Shown: positions 1-10,149 of the stretch, one piece after another
Numbering within the stretch: position 1 is the first letter of the stretch
Layout of the letters: each line of letters begins with the position of its first letter
NCBI GenBank assembly: GCA_032158295.1
Contig: CM063258.1
Span: 15,227,703 to 15,291,702, forward strand
Length of the DNA: 64,000 nucleotides
Source of the DNA: Pycnopodia helianthoides
Taxonomy: Eukaryota; Echinodermata; Asteroidea; Forcipulatida; Asteriidae
Direction of reading: 5' to 3'
Notes under the pieces: model-generated
The model's database searches: none
Seen by the model: the letters and a program-made list of their open reading frames with translations, nothing else
What the model was told of the DNA's origin: nothing
Made by a program: the position numbers and the translations under genes

Positions 1-3000
1 AGGAAACGCCTCATTAAATGTCTTCTGTAGATAGCGAAAAGTGAAGACATTTCTAATAGTCAAGTCTTTATTATTCAAACTAGGTAAGAACAAGTTTTAA
101 AATGTAGTTAACATGACATTACCCGTACTTAATACAGATCAATGCTAGGGTTAACGTAATTTTACTGCATACAAAAGTTTGAAGTATTTCGACCCAAATG
201 GGTAAATTAAAGGCCCTCCAACATTAGGGCTCGATAGCTAAGTTGGTAGAGTACTGTAACGTTAAACAGGAGGTTGCAGGTTCTAGTCCTGCTCTGGTCA
301 ATTTTTCTTGTTCAGCCCTAAATTATTTACCCAGTCAGTTTCCCTTTTGGTCTAACTCATTATCAATTTAGACGCTTACTTTGTAAGTGAGAGGAAGGCT
401 TTTCAGATAGACTCCTTCTGAATTCTGTTCCAGAATCTGTTTGATTTTTTTCTTGAGCTCCAAGAAGCCTTGTGAAGGATTGGCTGCCACTTCAGTCTTT
501 TTCCTCTGAGTTGTGGCATTTGCTTCCGAACTCGCTAAAAATAAAAAGGAAACACATTGTTAAAACAACTTCGAAGGGAACCAGTCTCTAGCAGTACACT
601 TTAAATGGTATTTTACCTGGTAACCCATTTTCTGCTAAGCAAGAATTTGTGTTTAGCAAATGTTTGTGTTTAACATGAAATTGAACTCAGTGCCCAATAT
701 AAAAAGGCTGAATAACTTGCTTAACAAATTAATTTGCTTAGCAGAATGGCAGTCACTGGAAATGTACTTGAAACAATGTTCAATGGTTTTTGGGCTGGTA
801 ACCCATTACTGCCAATCAAGTCTTTTCTGTGCTTAGCAATTGTTTGCGCTAAACATAAAATCCAGCCCTGATCATTAAAGTCAATAACTTGAAATAACTT
901 ACACATATTTTTCTGTGAGTCAGGTGTTGGTGTGTGTGTCCGGACATCATACAGCTTCCAGTCGCCCTGTTTCTGCTCTCGTTCGATTGCTACTACCTCA
1001 GGCATGGCGGCCATGAGCTCAGTCACACTGTAATATCCCAGTGACATCATCGGTAATGTCTTCTTAAATTTCTCCTGATGGGTACAAAACAAGACTGATT
1101 AATGCCTCTTTGTTTAGAAAGAGGCATTAACAAGCAAAATCAATCTCAGTGTTCTGTGAATGGTATCCTGCTTATTTTTTGCATAGCAGGAAACTGTTAG
1201 GCACTATTTTCTGCTTAAGCAGCTCTACAAAATTGGGCCCAGACTTGAGCAGCTTTGCATAGCTGTTGCTTATAGGCCCATCCTTTTTGGTGCGTGTACA
1301 AAACCGTGTGCTTCTATTGTTTCATCATGATATGATGCCCAGATCTACAAGGTTCATCTTGAGATGAGTTGGCAATATTATCAAAGTGATCTGTGTTGTG
1401 ATATCACACTTTGATTAGCAATTAAGATTGATCAATCGTAGCTCTTTGTGAAATTCAGCCCTGGCCTCGTGCTAATGAGTGGGTGGTTTGGAGGTACAGT
1501 ACCAAATCCGTCAAGTTACCTTATACATGTCTGGTAGATAAGCTGCCCAAACACCATCAGGGTGCTCAGCCAAAACCTGCAACAGCAAAAAATATCCAGC
1601 TTATGAGAATGCTTCTCCAAATAAATTGATACACAGTAGATTTACAACAACAAAAAAAGCCACATAGTTGTACAAGATTGCTTCTGATGAACTTTTCTTT
1701 GGAATAAACAGGTCTGGAATTACAAGGAGGCCATGACCTCTGTTGCCCTGACATTGGCCTTAGTGCCCTCTTCAAAAGTTTCCCATAGACTTTGAGATTT
1801 TTCAATGGAAGTGCCCTTTGCAAAATAAAAATGGCCTTGCCCTCTCAAAAATGAAATTCCAGGCCTGAATAAATACAACATAAAGTAAGGAAAACACTAC
1901 GAAAGCAAATCATAACAAGAATGAGTTACACACTTTAAATTCAATTCCATGTTACAAAGGTACAGTGAAAAGGTAAATATAAAAACGTAATCAAGTACAT
2001 GAGTTGTAGCAAATCTGTCATACTTGCTGTATTTCCTCAAGAAACTTTGTTTCAAACAGATCCGATGTTAAAGTGTTATCACACGAGGAGACTTTATCAA
2101 CACTTCCTCCAAGTTCTTCAGAGAAGCTTAGAGATCTTTCTCTTGTGTTTTGGCCAGATGGTCTTCCAGAGTTGACCTGGTAGGCGTTCTTCCATTGTGG
2201 GTCACTCTGGTGGTTCAGGTCATGGTTTGGGGCCACAGTATCTTGTTCCGAGTTGGAAACTTCTTGTCTACCTAGATTTGAAAGAAATTAACAAACTGTT
2301 GTTTCAAACTTAAGTCTTCTTAATATACCAATACTTTTAGACACTTTGTTTTCAATCTCTGTAATATGAAATTTCCAGGTAAGATTATGATCTACATGAA
2401 CGCCAAGAAATTTGGTATGTAAAACTTGCTGGATTGGAACAGAATCAATTATTACCTGACAGTTCAAGGCACTGGTAATACTAGCCTTTTTGCGAAAGAT
2501 AATAAAATTGCATTTGTTCAAGTTAAGAGAAAGTCGGTTGGATTGAAGCCAGGTACACACCTTACACAATTCGGTGTTGACAGTGTTGATAATTGCAGTG
2601 AGAGTAGTGTTATTACTAGAATAAAAAATATTGGTGTCATCAGCAAACAGAATAAACGATAGCAAAGTAGATGAGTGACAAATATCATTGATATACAAAG
2701 AAAATAACAGTGTGCCTAGAATGGAACCCTGAGGCACTCCACATGTGACAGTGTAAGTAGTAGAGCAAGAACACTGTATTTTAGTAAATTGACTACGATT
2801 GGACAGATAACTAGCAAACCATTCTAATGCAATGCCCCTTATACCATAGTAACTCAATTTCTGCAAGAGAATGTCATGATTAATTGTGTCAAAGGCTTTT
2901 GAAAGGTCTAAAAATACACCAACAGAAATTGAATTATTCTCGAAGCCTTTAGTAATTTTGTTCACCATGTATATGAGGGCCATATCGGTGGAGTGGTAAA

Positions 3001-4085
3001 CAGGCAATTTACAAAGTCCTTAGTGGCCTTATGCGAATCATGCTGAATTAGATCAATATTGAAATCGCCCATGAAAATTGGCCCTGATAGAAAATTAAAC
3101 AGAAAGATGATTATTTTTGAAAACTGATAATTTGGAACACTGTAAACTTTACGAATGAGAAAGATTTATTATCAAATTTTCCTATGATAGGGGAAGTGAC
3201 CCATTCCAATCACAGAAGAAAAGCATGACATAATTTTGTACCGGATGGTGTCGACGACTCCACAGCTGCATTGAAAAGTCTTTCATTCTGATTAACTCTG
3301 GGACCAATCGCAGGGGTCGGATCACTGACAAATCCTCTGGGGAAATTGGATTTCTCATAAATCCTGAATTCTCCATCAGTCAGTTTCTGTGTACCAATAA
3401 TGTCTGACAAGACTTGACACATGTGTAGAAGTGATTGAAAACCAAGTTTGTTGCAGCAGATGGTATGGCCGAATTTCTCGCTGAAAAGTCTATCAAAATA
3501 CGAACTTTGAACGCCATTTGGGTGGGCGATCAGGAATGTTTTAAGCTGACTGCGGACATAGGCAGGGACGCTTGGTTGTAAAGCAGGCGGGCCTCGTGGT
3601 TTGGGATGCGAGTTGTAAGCACTGCCTGGCGAGGGCGATGTTCGATATGATGAGCCTCCTGCTCCTGGACGCCAGACTCTGTGATGGCTTGATGATGATG
3701 ACCCAACGGGCACATTTAATGATTTGGCTACAGACACTACAACTTGAGCTGGTCTAGCTCGGGTACTTGCCCGTCTTTTCTTCAGACATTTTTGAACATC
3801 AACTTTCTGTCTAGAAACAAGGCTTTGAATGTGTCTTGTTGAATCGTCTGAGACAGCTCGAACCACCAGATGGCCCCTCTCCCATACAGACTGCACAGCA
3901 TCTGGAATGTCTTGCAAGAAATCTTGGCATGTGTTGTAGCCGAGTTGCCGGTACGGCAGAGGTCGACCTTCATACTCGGCGTAGTCAAGTTCAACTTCTT
4001 TTACGGTCAGTCCTAGTGGAGCTGATATAGCAAGCGCTTTAATTGACTTTTTAAGACTCTCCCTTAGCTTGGCCTGGTCTGACAT
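1..4085 (-). CDS. TDRD5: TDRD5-like multi-LOTUS protein (5' part of gene, six exons, runs off left edge)
   Basis: Exons read on the minus strand: 4085-3242, 2271-2024, 1576-1520, 1074-903, 534-380 and 24-1 (partial). Every junction is GT-AG and all phases agree (1,0,0,1,0), giving about 500 residues in the window. The start MSDQAKLRESLKKSIKAL resembles vertebrate TDRD5. LOTUS (OST-HTH) domains: residues ~8-80; ~175-245 (around VRSQLKTFLIAHPNGV); ~355-435 (EEIQQVLAEHPDGVW, then YKEKFKKTLPMMSLGYYSV); and the start of a fourth from ~460 (LELKKKIKQILEQNSEGVY, then YKKTFNEAFP). LOTUS domains bind RNA (G4) or stimulate the Vasa helicase; TDRD5 works in chromatoid-body assembly and piRNA silencing. 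The expected Tudor domain would lie beyond position 1. Between LOTUS 1 and 2 is a basic Ser/Gly/Pro-rich linker. TDRD7 or MARF1 are alternatives, but the N-terminus favours TDRD5. Confidence 0.85.
227..345 (+). repeat. tRNA-derived SINE, family 1
   Basis: Pol III A box-like ATAGCTAAGTTGGTAGAG at ~234-251 and B box GGTTCTAGTCC at 279-289, followed by a tail with TTTACCCAGTCAG. The same head and tail occur at 47703-47830 and, reversed, at 30805-30912. It lies between exons of the TDRD5-like gene. Confidence 0.7.
1140..1250. repeat. Partial MITE of the GGGCCCAATTTCAT family
   Basis: Carries the right-hand terminus (GCAGCTCT..AAATTGGGCCC) and the internal 'TGGTATCCTGCTTA' block shared with many other copies in the window; the left terminus is missing. 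Confidence 0.55.
1705..1870 (-). repeat. Short TIR repeat of the AGGCCTGGAATT family
   Basis: Ends in inverted CAGGTCTGGAATT / AATTCCAGGCCTG and contains the shared phrases GGCCATGACCTCTGTTG and AAAATGGCCTTGCCCTCTC. Other copies are at 15540-15680, 17130-17262, 56440-56600 and 63556-63730, so it is a dispersed non-coding MITE. Confidence 0.6.
2290..3080 (-). mobile_element. Non-LTR retrotransposon relic: endonuclease scrap fused to reverse transcriptase fragment
   Basis: Lies inside the first coding intron of the TDRD5-like gene, same strand. 3007-2288 reads as a reverse transcriptase fragment with blocks FLDLSKAFDTINHDILLQKL, VPQGSILGTLLFSLYIND and the catalytic FADD (FILFADDTNIF). Just upstream, ~3075-3004, a different frame reads PIFMGDFNIDLI, the conserved GDFN block of an APE-type endonuclease. 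The roughly several hundred residues that normally separate the two are missing, so the copy is internally deleted as well as truncated at both ends. The RT resembles Jockey/CR1/L2-type elements; the clade is not settled. Confidence 0.85.
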
Positions 4086-6096
4086 TATCCACAGTTATTT
4101 CACCAACAGGTTGAGTAATAAATTGCACGCTGACGTTGTTGGATTTATCAGAAATAAAGCGTCAAAAAGCTACCATCTTTTTAGTTTGGTCTGACGGGCA
4201 CAATCGTCCTGCCCTCTCCGTGTAAAGAGAGAGCACGCCACCCAATAAACAACACTGACCTAGCTGCGCACGTGTGAAAACGTCCCAGTTGACCCTTGAT
4301 TTAACGGGTCCAGTTGTGTACAGTGCTATGAATTATAAGCCAAGTACCAGGGATGCACAGTGGGCCAGGCCGAGACCAAAGTGCGCCAAAAAGGGTCAAA
4401 CGTGACATATGAATTTGTTGTGTACAAATATGTAAACTTAATTTCCCACGTAAATAGCTCATACCATACAGAGTACACACACACAGCGAGCGTGGTCCGT
4501 GTGCGCCTAAACAGTTTCATGGTAGATACCATTGTGTGGACAGGGGTGTTTCCGTGTAACTAAATAAGTATCACGTTATTAACGCAAACAATTTGAGGCA
4601 GAGAAGGAAATGCGACATGTTATTGTTATTAACAATTTACTAATTAAATTGTAACCAACTTTCCAGCACATTATGAACACAACAAAGAGCAACGCTGTTG
4701 CTAAATAACAAATTTACTCGTGCAAATCTGTTCAACCCTGAACCAATGGTGGTATAGTCCATGTCATCGCCACACACAAAAACGTACACACAACCAGCGG
4801 CACAATTTTCATCAGTGAAGCAAAACTTAACTTGCCATTATAAAAATGTGTGACACTATCTTATAAAAAAATGTTCACAAGAAGAAAGTGTATACATTAC
4901 TGATTCTGCCATATAAGTTTTGCCAGTGAAACCTTCCTATTAGTACATGAACTTATCATTTTAGAAAATTGTGTTGTGGTTTCTTAGTTGACACTGCGGA
5001 AGTTTGTAAAACAGACGTATTAGCAACGGCTTTTTAGAAGCTGTAAAATAACTTTTCATTGGTCTTTAGTTCAACTCAAAAATGACGTTGGTAAAATTTG
5101 TCCAATCACAAAATTTGTTAAAGCACTGTGTTGGTCAGTATGTAAACTTTCCAAATCCGTTTTGGACTAAGGAATCAGCCGTCGGCTTGTTGACTTATGG
5201 TCGAATTAAGAGCACTCATGCGACAAAAAAGACAAATTTTGTAGCACTCTCCATAGGAAATGTGACCGCAGTTGTACGAATGAACCCCCAAAAGACGTGG
5301 CAAAACATATTTCATTTGAAACCAATGTTTTACGAGTCGAAAGAGGAGGTTTTACCCTTTATATTTCCGTTTTGGACTAAGCTTTACGATAAACGGTTGC
5401 AAAGTTACAATAACAATCATGGCCAAGAACCCCGGTTTTGAAGAAAATTTGTACACAGCGCGGCACGGCGCGCGCCCGCTGACTGTTTGAACAGATTACT
5501 TTACATCACTGCTTGTTTCAATTTTTTCAACACTTTTGAGGTTGCTTATACCCCATCGGACCATTTTAGGGGAAAATTTAGCAAAACAAATATATATCGA
5601 CTTGTCATGACCTCCTTAAAGGTATGCAAACCCATGGAAATTGGTCATAACATGTGAATAGTTGCAGAAATCTTCATAAAGCAAAATTAGACACTTTGCA
5701 TTGAGCTACGGAGCTAAAATTTCACTTGGCTCTAGTTTATAGATCATATTTGAAGGAAATTAATTCAGTTCTTATTTTTGTTGAAGTTTTTTATGAATAA
5801 TTACTAATAATTGTGTCAAAATTGACATGAAATTTACGTTTTCTGTGTTCAGCAATACGGAAACTAAGGATTGCCGTCGATTGCTGCCTAAAGACTACTC
5901 ATTTCTAATAGAGCAACTTTTTCGCATCATTTTGGTACCACATTTAGCTGCGAAAACCTGCGACACACGATTTAAGAGCAGTTTTTCTGAAGCGATCACT
6001 GTACGTTTTCGCCCCTTTTCTGACCTCCGTGGCGCGCTCCACTGAGAAATATAGTCGTTTTTCTCAGTGAAGCGCGCCGCATGTAATATTGAGTTC
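4086..6096. other. Upstream flank of the TDRD5-like gene; no gene recognised
   Basis: AT-rich sequence with only short unconvincing reading frames. The TDRD5-like promoter should lie in its first few hundred bases, but I see no clear TATA box. A GC-rich inverted repeat occurs at 6029-6080 (GGCGCGCTCCACTGAGAAA against TTTCTCAGTGAAGCGCGCC). Confidence 0.5.
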
Positions 6097-6329
6097 CTTT
6101 TTGTTAAAAAGCGTAATATTGTTGGAAAAATCTCAACTTTTCTGTTAACTTTCATTTCCTGTCACGTCCTCGAGCCCTGTTTCGCGAAGGATATATGCCA
6201 CGCTCAACAGTTGTGCGTACGCGCGCGTCATAACACTATGTTTTTAGATTGAATACCAATATGTGTTGATTGCGTTTCGCGTAAATTAGCGCCTGCGTGT
6301 AACCTTGCGCGCCACAGGTGTGTTTAAAC
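6097..6329 (+). repeat. Dispersed repeat X, copy 1 (P-like element inserted at its right end)
   Basis: About 230 bp from CCTTTTTGTTAAAAAGCG to AGGTGTGTTTAAAC, nearly identical to 8711-8954. Differences are a few small indels only. Its last 8 bases (6322-6329) are the left target-site duplication of the element that follows. Confidence 0.8.
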
Positions 6330-6489
6330 CATTGATCTACATTATACTGACTGGATAGGACAACTCAGCGCGTTTGTGCACGTTCGATGATCGCTGTTAT
6401 GGCTAAGCGCGTAGTCGCTGCAAAGGGTATTTGCGTGAAAGTACGCAAGCGCGGCGGTCCCAGCATGCATGCAGCGCCTCAAGCATACA

Positions 6490-6740
6490 GGGCCCAATTT
6501 CATGGCTCTGCTTACCGTAAGCAAAGAATCGGCGCTTGCGGAAGCAGGGAATTCCGTGCTTACGTCAAGCGTATTTCACGGGTTAGCGGGGAATTTCGGC
6601 TTTTGCGCATGCGCCCTCCACGTTACTAGGCTTTCTACGCTTACACAGCTAGCGCAGAAATTCGGCGCTTGAACAGTAAGCGGAGAATGGTCACCGCAAG
6701 CGCAGAATTCGGCGGTAAGCAGAGCCATGAAATTGGGCCC
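6490..6740. mobile_element. Fold-back MITE nested in the P-like element
   Basis: 251 bp with terminal inverted repeats GGGCCCAATTTCATGGCTCT / AGAGCCATGAAATTGGGCCC extending into GCTTACCG / CGGTAAGC. The interior contains repeated GCAAGCG/CGGCGCTTG blocks. Insertion into the P-like copy shows it moved later. Confidence 0.75.
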
Positions 6741-7567
6741 AGTACAGTAGTAGTGATGATGAGCATGGTGAAGTTAAAGTATAAAATTAATATTCATTTG
6801 TTTATGATAATTTTTCTTTTTGGAGAGAGTTTCTTAATCTAGATTGATATTTCATGAATTAATTTATATAGGCCTAGCTAGAGCATGAACGCATATTTGT
6901 TTTTAAAGTATCAAGCACATTAGAAAACTTCGAGGTCCAATCTTAAAAACCAATAAATTTGGAATAAGAGAAATGTGGCTAATGTGACCGTTTAATAAAT
7001 AAACAAGACTCTCGCACATAGATAGTGGTTTATTCAATACAAAATTATGACTTTTTTTCAATGAGGTGCCAGTTTAGCTCCATTTGTTTAATATTTACAA
7101 TTAGAAAGTTAGATAATTGCCACATGGAAACTAAAACTGAAAAAACCATAACTGTGTATTCATCTTATCAGAAATTTAATTAGTTACACACGAAACAGAA
7201 ACACTAAAGTGTATAAAATAATAAAGAGAAGGAAAGACTTTAAGCAGGAAAACGTAACGTAAAGGTTCAGTCTGCCAATGAAAATATTCCTAAACATTTC
7301 AGACAGGCAATCACGAGAAAATGTCAAAAACAAAAACAACTTTGAATTCAATCAAATTTAATTTAATTCAAAAGCATTGAAGTTTACACCTACACAGAAA
7401 AACAAAACCCAAACAAAAGGTGTCCGCCCTTGTTGGCCCGAACACCTATACACAATATTGAAGTTTGTATTTAAAAAACAATATACAGGCTTAAAATACT
7501 GTTTTGAAAACAGCATAACCAAGTAATAGTGTAAGTGTTCGTTTTTTCTGCAGACTACACCACTTAC

Positions 7568-7647
7568 CTGTGAAAGGAAATCCGATTTTCTCGTCCGTAC
7601 ATAGCTCCTGAAGAAGAGCAACCTACCGCAACACAAGCCTTTACCAT
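7568..7647 (-). CDS. THAP-domain first exon of a P-type transposase (relic)
   Basis: Reads MVKACVAVGCSSSG, then AMYGRENRISFHR, from an ATG at 7647-7645 to a consensus splice donor (AG before GTAAGT) at 7568/7567. It matches the N-terminal half of a THAP zinc finger: the first two zinc cysteines (C5, C10) and the start of the conserved S-F-H-R-F-P block. The second half (downstream C..H pair, AVPTIF-like box) and the transposase core are not found in the rest of the element, so the exon is probably a remnant. Open frame and donor are intact. Confidence 0.7.
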
Positions 7648-7896
7648 TTTTGCAGCATAAAACTTGTGTTTGACTACGGTGTCATCCCTTGTTTTACATA
7701 ACGGAACCCTTAAATACGGCAAAAAACGGAACAATATTTGTCCACGACCTCGTAAATCATTTATTTGCGTTGCGTTCAGACTCATGCGCTGCCTCGCCGT
7801 TTAAATTCAAAAGCCCCACTTGCAAACGCACGCGTTCGCCATATTTACGCGCAGTCGTCCTATCCAGTCAGTATAATGTAGATCAATGGTTTAAAC

Positions 7897-8010
7897 ACTT
7901 CTAGCCGTGTCTATATCATCCGTTTAAACACCCCCACGTGACACGCTCTTCACCAATCAGAATGGATAAAATCTCCTAGGTATTTATGAATAAGGGAATC
8001 AATGTGTGGT
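7897..8010 (+). repeat. Repeat module Y, copy 1 (E-box/CCAAT bearing)
   Basis: Runs ACTTCTAGCC.. ..CGTTTAAACACCCCCACGTGA.. ..CCAATCAGAATGGATAAA.. TATTTATGAATAAGGGAAT. Further copies are at 8431-8545 and 8947-9050, with a degenerate one near 9920-9965. It contains a CACGTG E-box and a CCAAT motif and directly abuts palindrome 1. Confidence 0.7.
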
Positions 8011-8167
8011 GAAGAGGTTTTAAACTAGTGGTTTAAACCCGCCGAGGCCTGGTTCTTGTTAATATCACCGAGACGAAGTCGAGGTGATATTATCAAGAAC
8101 CAGGCCTCGGCGGGTTTAAACACTAGTTTAAAACCGATTCAACACACTTTGATTCCCATTCAGAAAT
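7985..8167. repeat. Large palindrome 1
   Basis: Inverted repeat centred on 8076. Arms of ~85-90 bp pair almost fully (TTTAAACCCGCCGAGGCC against GGCCTCGGCGGGTTTAAA). The apex is ACCGAGACGAAGTCGAGGT (8067-8085): a stem ACC/GGT, two G.A mismatches, a GAC/GTC stem and a GAA triloop. Confidence 0.9.
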
Positions 8168-8430
8168 ACCTTTCTCCTAAAAATATCCAAAAACCCTGTA
8201 AAAGTTGAGAACAAATCTGATAGTTTAGCCTTAGCTCACCTCGACTCGGCGTTGAATGTCTATGCGTGTAGAAAAACCGCGTCGCGCAATTTTCGAACAT
8301 GCGCTTAAGTTTCAAGCTATCGCACGCAAGTTTCCAACTTGCGCGAAATAAACTATGCGGCTTACCAAATTTGCGCGCTCCGCGCAAACGTGATAGCGCC
8401 CTCTTTGACAAAATGTTGTCAGGCCATGTT

Positions 8431-8545
8431 GAAACACTTCTAGCCGGTGTTTTTATCGTCCGTTTAAACACCCCCACGTGATGTCCTCTCGTCCAATCAG
8501 AATGGATAAACTGTCCCAGGTATTTATGAATAAGGGAATAAAAGG
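8431..8545 (+). repeat. Repeat module Y, copy 2
   Basis: Same organisation as copy 1: AAACACTTCTAGCCGGTG, CACCCCCACGTGATGTCC, CCAATCAGAATGGATAAAC, then TATTTATGAATAAGGGAAT leading into palindrome 2. Confidence 0.7.
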
Positions 8546-8709
8546 GTAGTGACGCGGTCTTAACCGGCCGTTTAAAACCGGCAGGGTCGTGGCTGTGTGA
8601 TAAAGGACCGAGCCGAAGGCGAGGTCCTTTATCGCACGGCCACGGCCCTGCAAGGTTTTAAACGGCCGGTTAAGACCAAGTCACTACTCTTTTATTCCCA
8701 TTCATAAAT
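8523..8709. repeat. Large palindrome 2
   Basis: Inverted repeat centred on 8616; arms about 90 bp (TTAACCGGCCGTTTAAAACC against GGTTTTAAACGGCCGGTTAA). The apex GACCGAGCCGAAGGCGAGGTC (8606-8626, split here only by the triloop GAA) has the same architecture as palindrome 1. Outer arm ends TTATGAATAAGGGAATAAAA / TTTTATTCCCATTCATAAA are also shared. Confidence 0.9.
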
Positions 8710-8710
8710 G

Positions 8711-8954
8711 CCCTTTTTGTTAAAAAGCGTAATATTGTTGGAAAAATCTCAACTTTTCTGTTAACTTTCATTTCCTGTCACGTCCTCGAGCCCTGTTTCG
8801 CGAAGTATATACATGCCACGCTCAACAGTTGTGCGTACGCGCGCGTCATAACACTAACCGTCATGTTTTTAGATTGAATACCAATATGTGTTGATTGCGT
8901 TTCGCGTAAATTAGCGCCTGCGTGTAACCTTGCGCGCCACAGGTGTGTTTAAAC
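8711..8954 (+). repeat. Dispersed repeat X, copy 2 (empty site)
   Basis: Near-identical to 6097-6329; continues uninterrupted through GTTTAAAC (8947-8954) into a third Y module (ACTTCTAGCCGGTG.., to ~9050). It serves as the pre-insertion reference for the P-like element. Confidence 0.8.
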
Positions 8955-9046
8955 ACTTCTAGCCGGTGTTATATCGTCCGTTTAAACACCCCCACGTGAC
9001 GTCCTCTCGTCCAATCAGAATGGATAAACTGTCCCAGGTATTTATG

Positions 9047-9116
9047 AATGCAAAGTCAAGGTCTGGTTCTTGAAAATATGTATAAACAGTTAATTATGTG
9101 TAAGAGCGACTAAGTG
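9047..9116 (+). repeat. Direct repeat, left copy
   Basis: GCAAAGTCAAGGTCTGGTTC.. AAATATGTATAAACAGTTAA.. TTATGTGTAAGAG recurs at 11125-11187 with few changes, 2.1 kb apart. The pair could be the ends of one larger unit or two dispersed copies. Confidence 0.6.
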
Positions 9117-9480
9117 TAAGAGCGACTTTCGACGTACCTGGACGATACCATTATACCGCAGGGGTAATACAAAATGCAAGATAATCATCATGGGCATGTG
9201 CCCTCTCATGGAGTTGAAAAATATTTTATTTAAACCTCCCCTTGTTACTTAAAAAATTATTTACAATAACAAAAAAACACCGCTTATTACCATTTCGCGG
9301 TAAAAACCCCCCTCTTTTTTTTTTTTACAAAAACTCCTGGATCTACGGCCGACAGGACTGACATTATGATTCCATGGATTCTGTTTACAATGCAACCATA
9401 AACACCCGGAAATGTCCGACCATCAACGATACTGTCCGAATGTTGACGACAACACGTTTGGAACATTTCGGATAACTTCG

Positions 9481-9504
9481 AAAAAGGAGGAATTCCTCCT
9501 TTTT
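9481..9504. repeat. Perfect 24-bp palindrome
   Basis: AAAAAGGAGGAA followed at once by its exact reverse complement, no spacer. Confidence 0.9.
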
Positions 9505-9586
9505 GGTCACGTGATTTTGGGTGATACCGGACCCTAAATTCGACAGAGCCTAGTCGGAGATTTTTGGGTCTGGGAACCAGACTATT

Positions 9587-9657
9587 CCCCCGAGGGACTG
9601 TGAGTTACCAGAAGAGGGACCCATTTCCCTCTTCTGGTCACTCACAGGCCCGAGGGG
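9587..9657. repeat. Hairpin, ~31-bp arms
   Basis: CCCCCGAGGGACTGTGAGT.. CCAGAAGAGG pairs with CCTCTTCTGG.. ACTCACAGGCCCGAGGGGG around a GACCCATTT-like loop. Two or three mismatches only. Confidence 0.8.
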
Positions 9658-10149
9658 GGATAGACGAACTCTAGTGACCGAATCATGGCTGTCCATATGT
9701 GTTTTATAACACAACTCGGTCCAAAAGAAACTACCGTGATCCGATCCAGACGCCGCCTTTTTTCTTATTAAGATGAGCTTGGCAACCTCTTGAGGGCGCT
9801 GTAACCAGTCAAATATTGAAAGACTATTGCCCGCTTCGGGAACTATTTCCCGCAAACTACGCGCGTGCGATGTCTAGTTCATGGTTGTGCAAATCTCATG
9901 CACTATAGCCTATAATAGTTCATCCCACGTGACCGTGTTTCAGCCAACCAGAATACAGAACTAGCAAGAGGTGTGTTATAACATGTGATATAAAGACCGG
10001 CTCAGTGAAATAGCGAATAAATGGCCCCTTAACAAGCACATTGTTGTGTAAAATCCTATGCACTATGTGCTTGTTGCGCGGCTTACTACAGGTATCAAAT
10101 CAACTCATTTCTTTGTGCGTATTTATTTTTTTATTTTTTTGAGCAGGAC

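Larger units (their letters stand above)
6330..7888 (-). mobile_element. Internally deleted P-superfamily DNA transposon with THAP exon
   Basis: 1559 bp bounded by inverted repeats starting CATTGATCTACATTATACTG (identical for about 32 bp, then one mismatch) and by an 8-bp target duplication GTTTAAAC at 6322-6329 and 7889-7896. The same target, uninterrupted, is at 8947-8954, giving an empty site. On the minus strand, 7647-7568 encodes the start of a THAP zinc finger. An 8-bp duplication plus a THAP domain is the signature of P elements (Drosophila P, vertebrate THAP9). No catalytic RNase H-like core is visible, so the copy is non-autonomous. A GGGCCC-type MITE is nested at 6490-6740. Confidence 0.8.

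Noticed and set aside
5082..5441. 119-codon frame upstream of the TDRD5-like gene
   Set aside because: No homology, no splice signals and AT-rich composition like its surroundings.
7564..7785. Host THAP gene
   Set aside because: The exon lies within sharp transposon boundaries with target duplications and no downstream host exon, so it is better read as transposase remnant.
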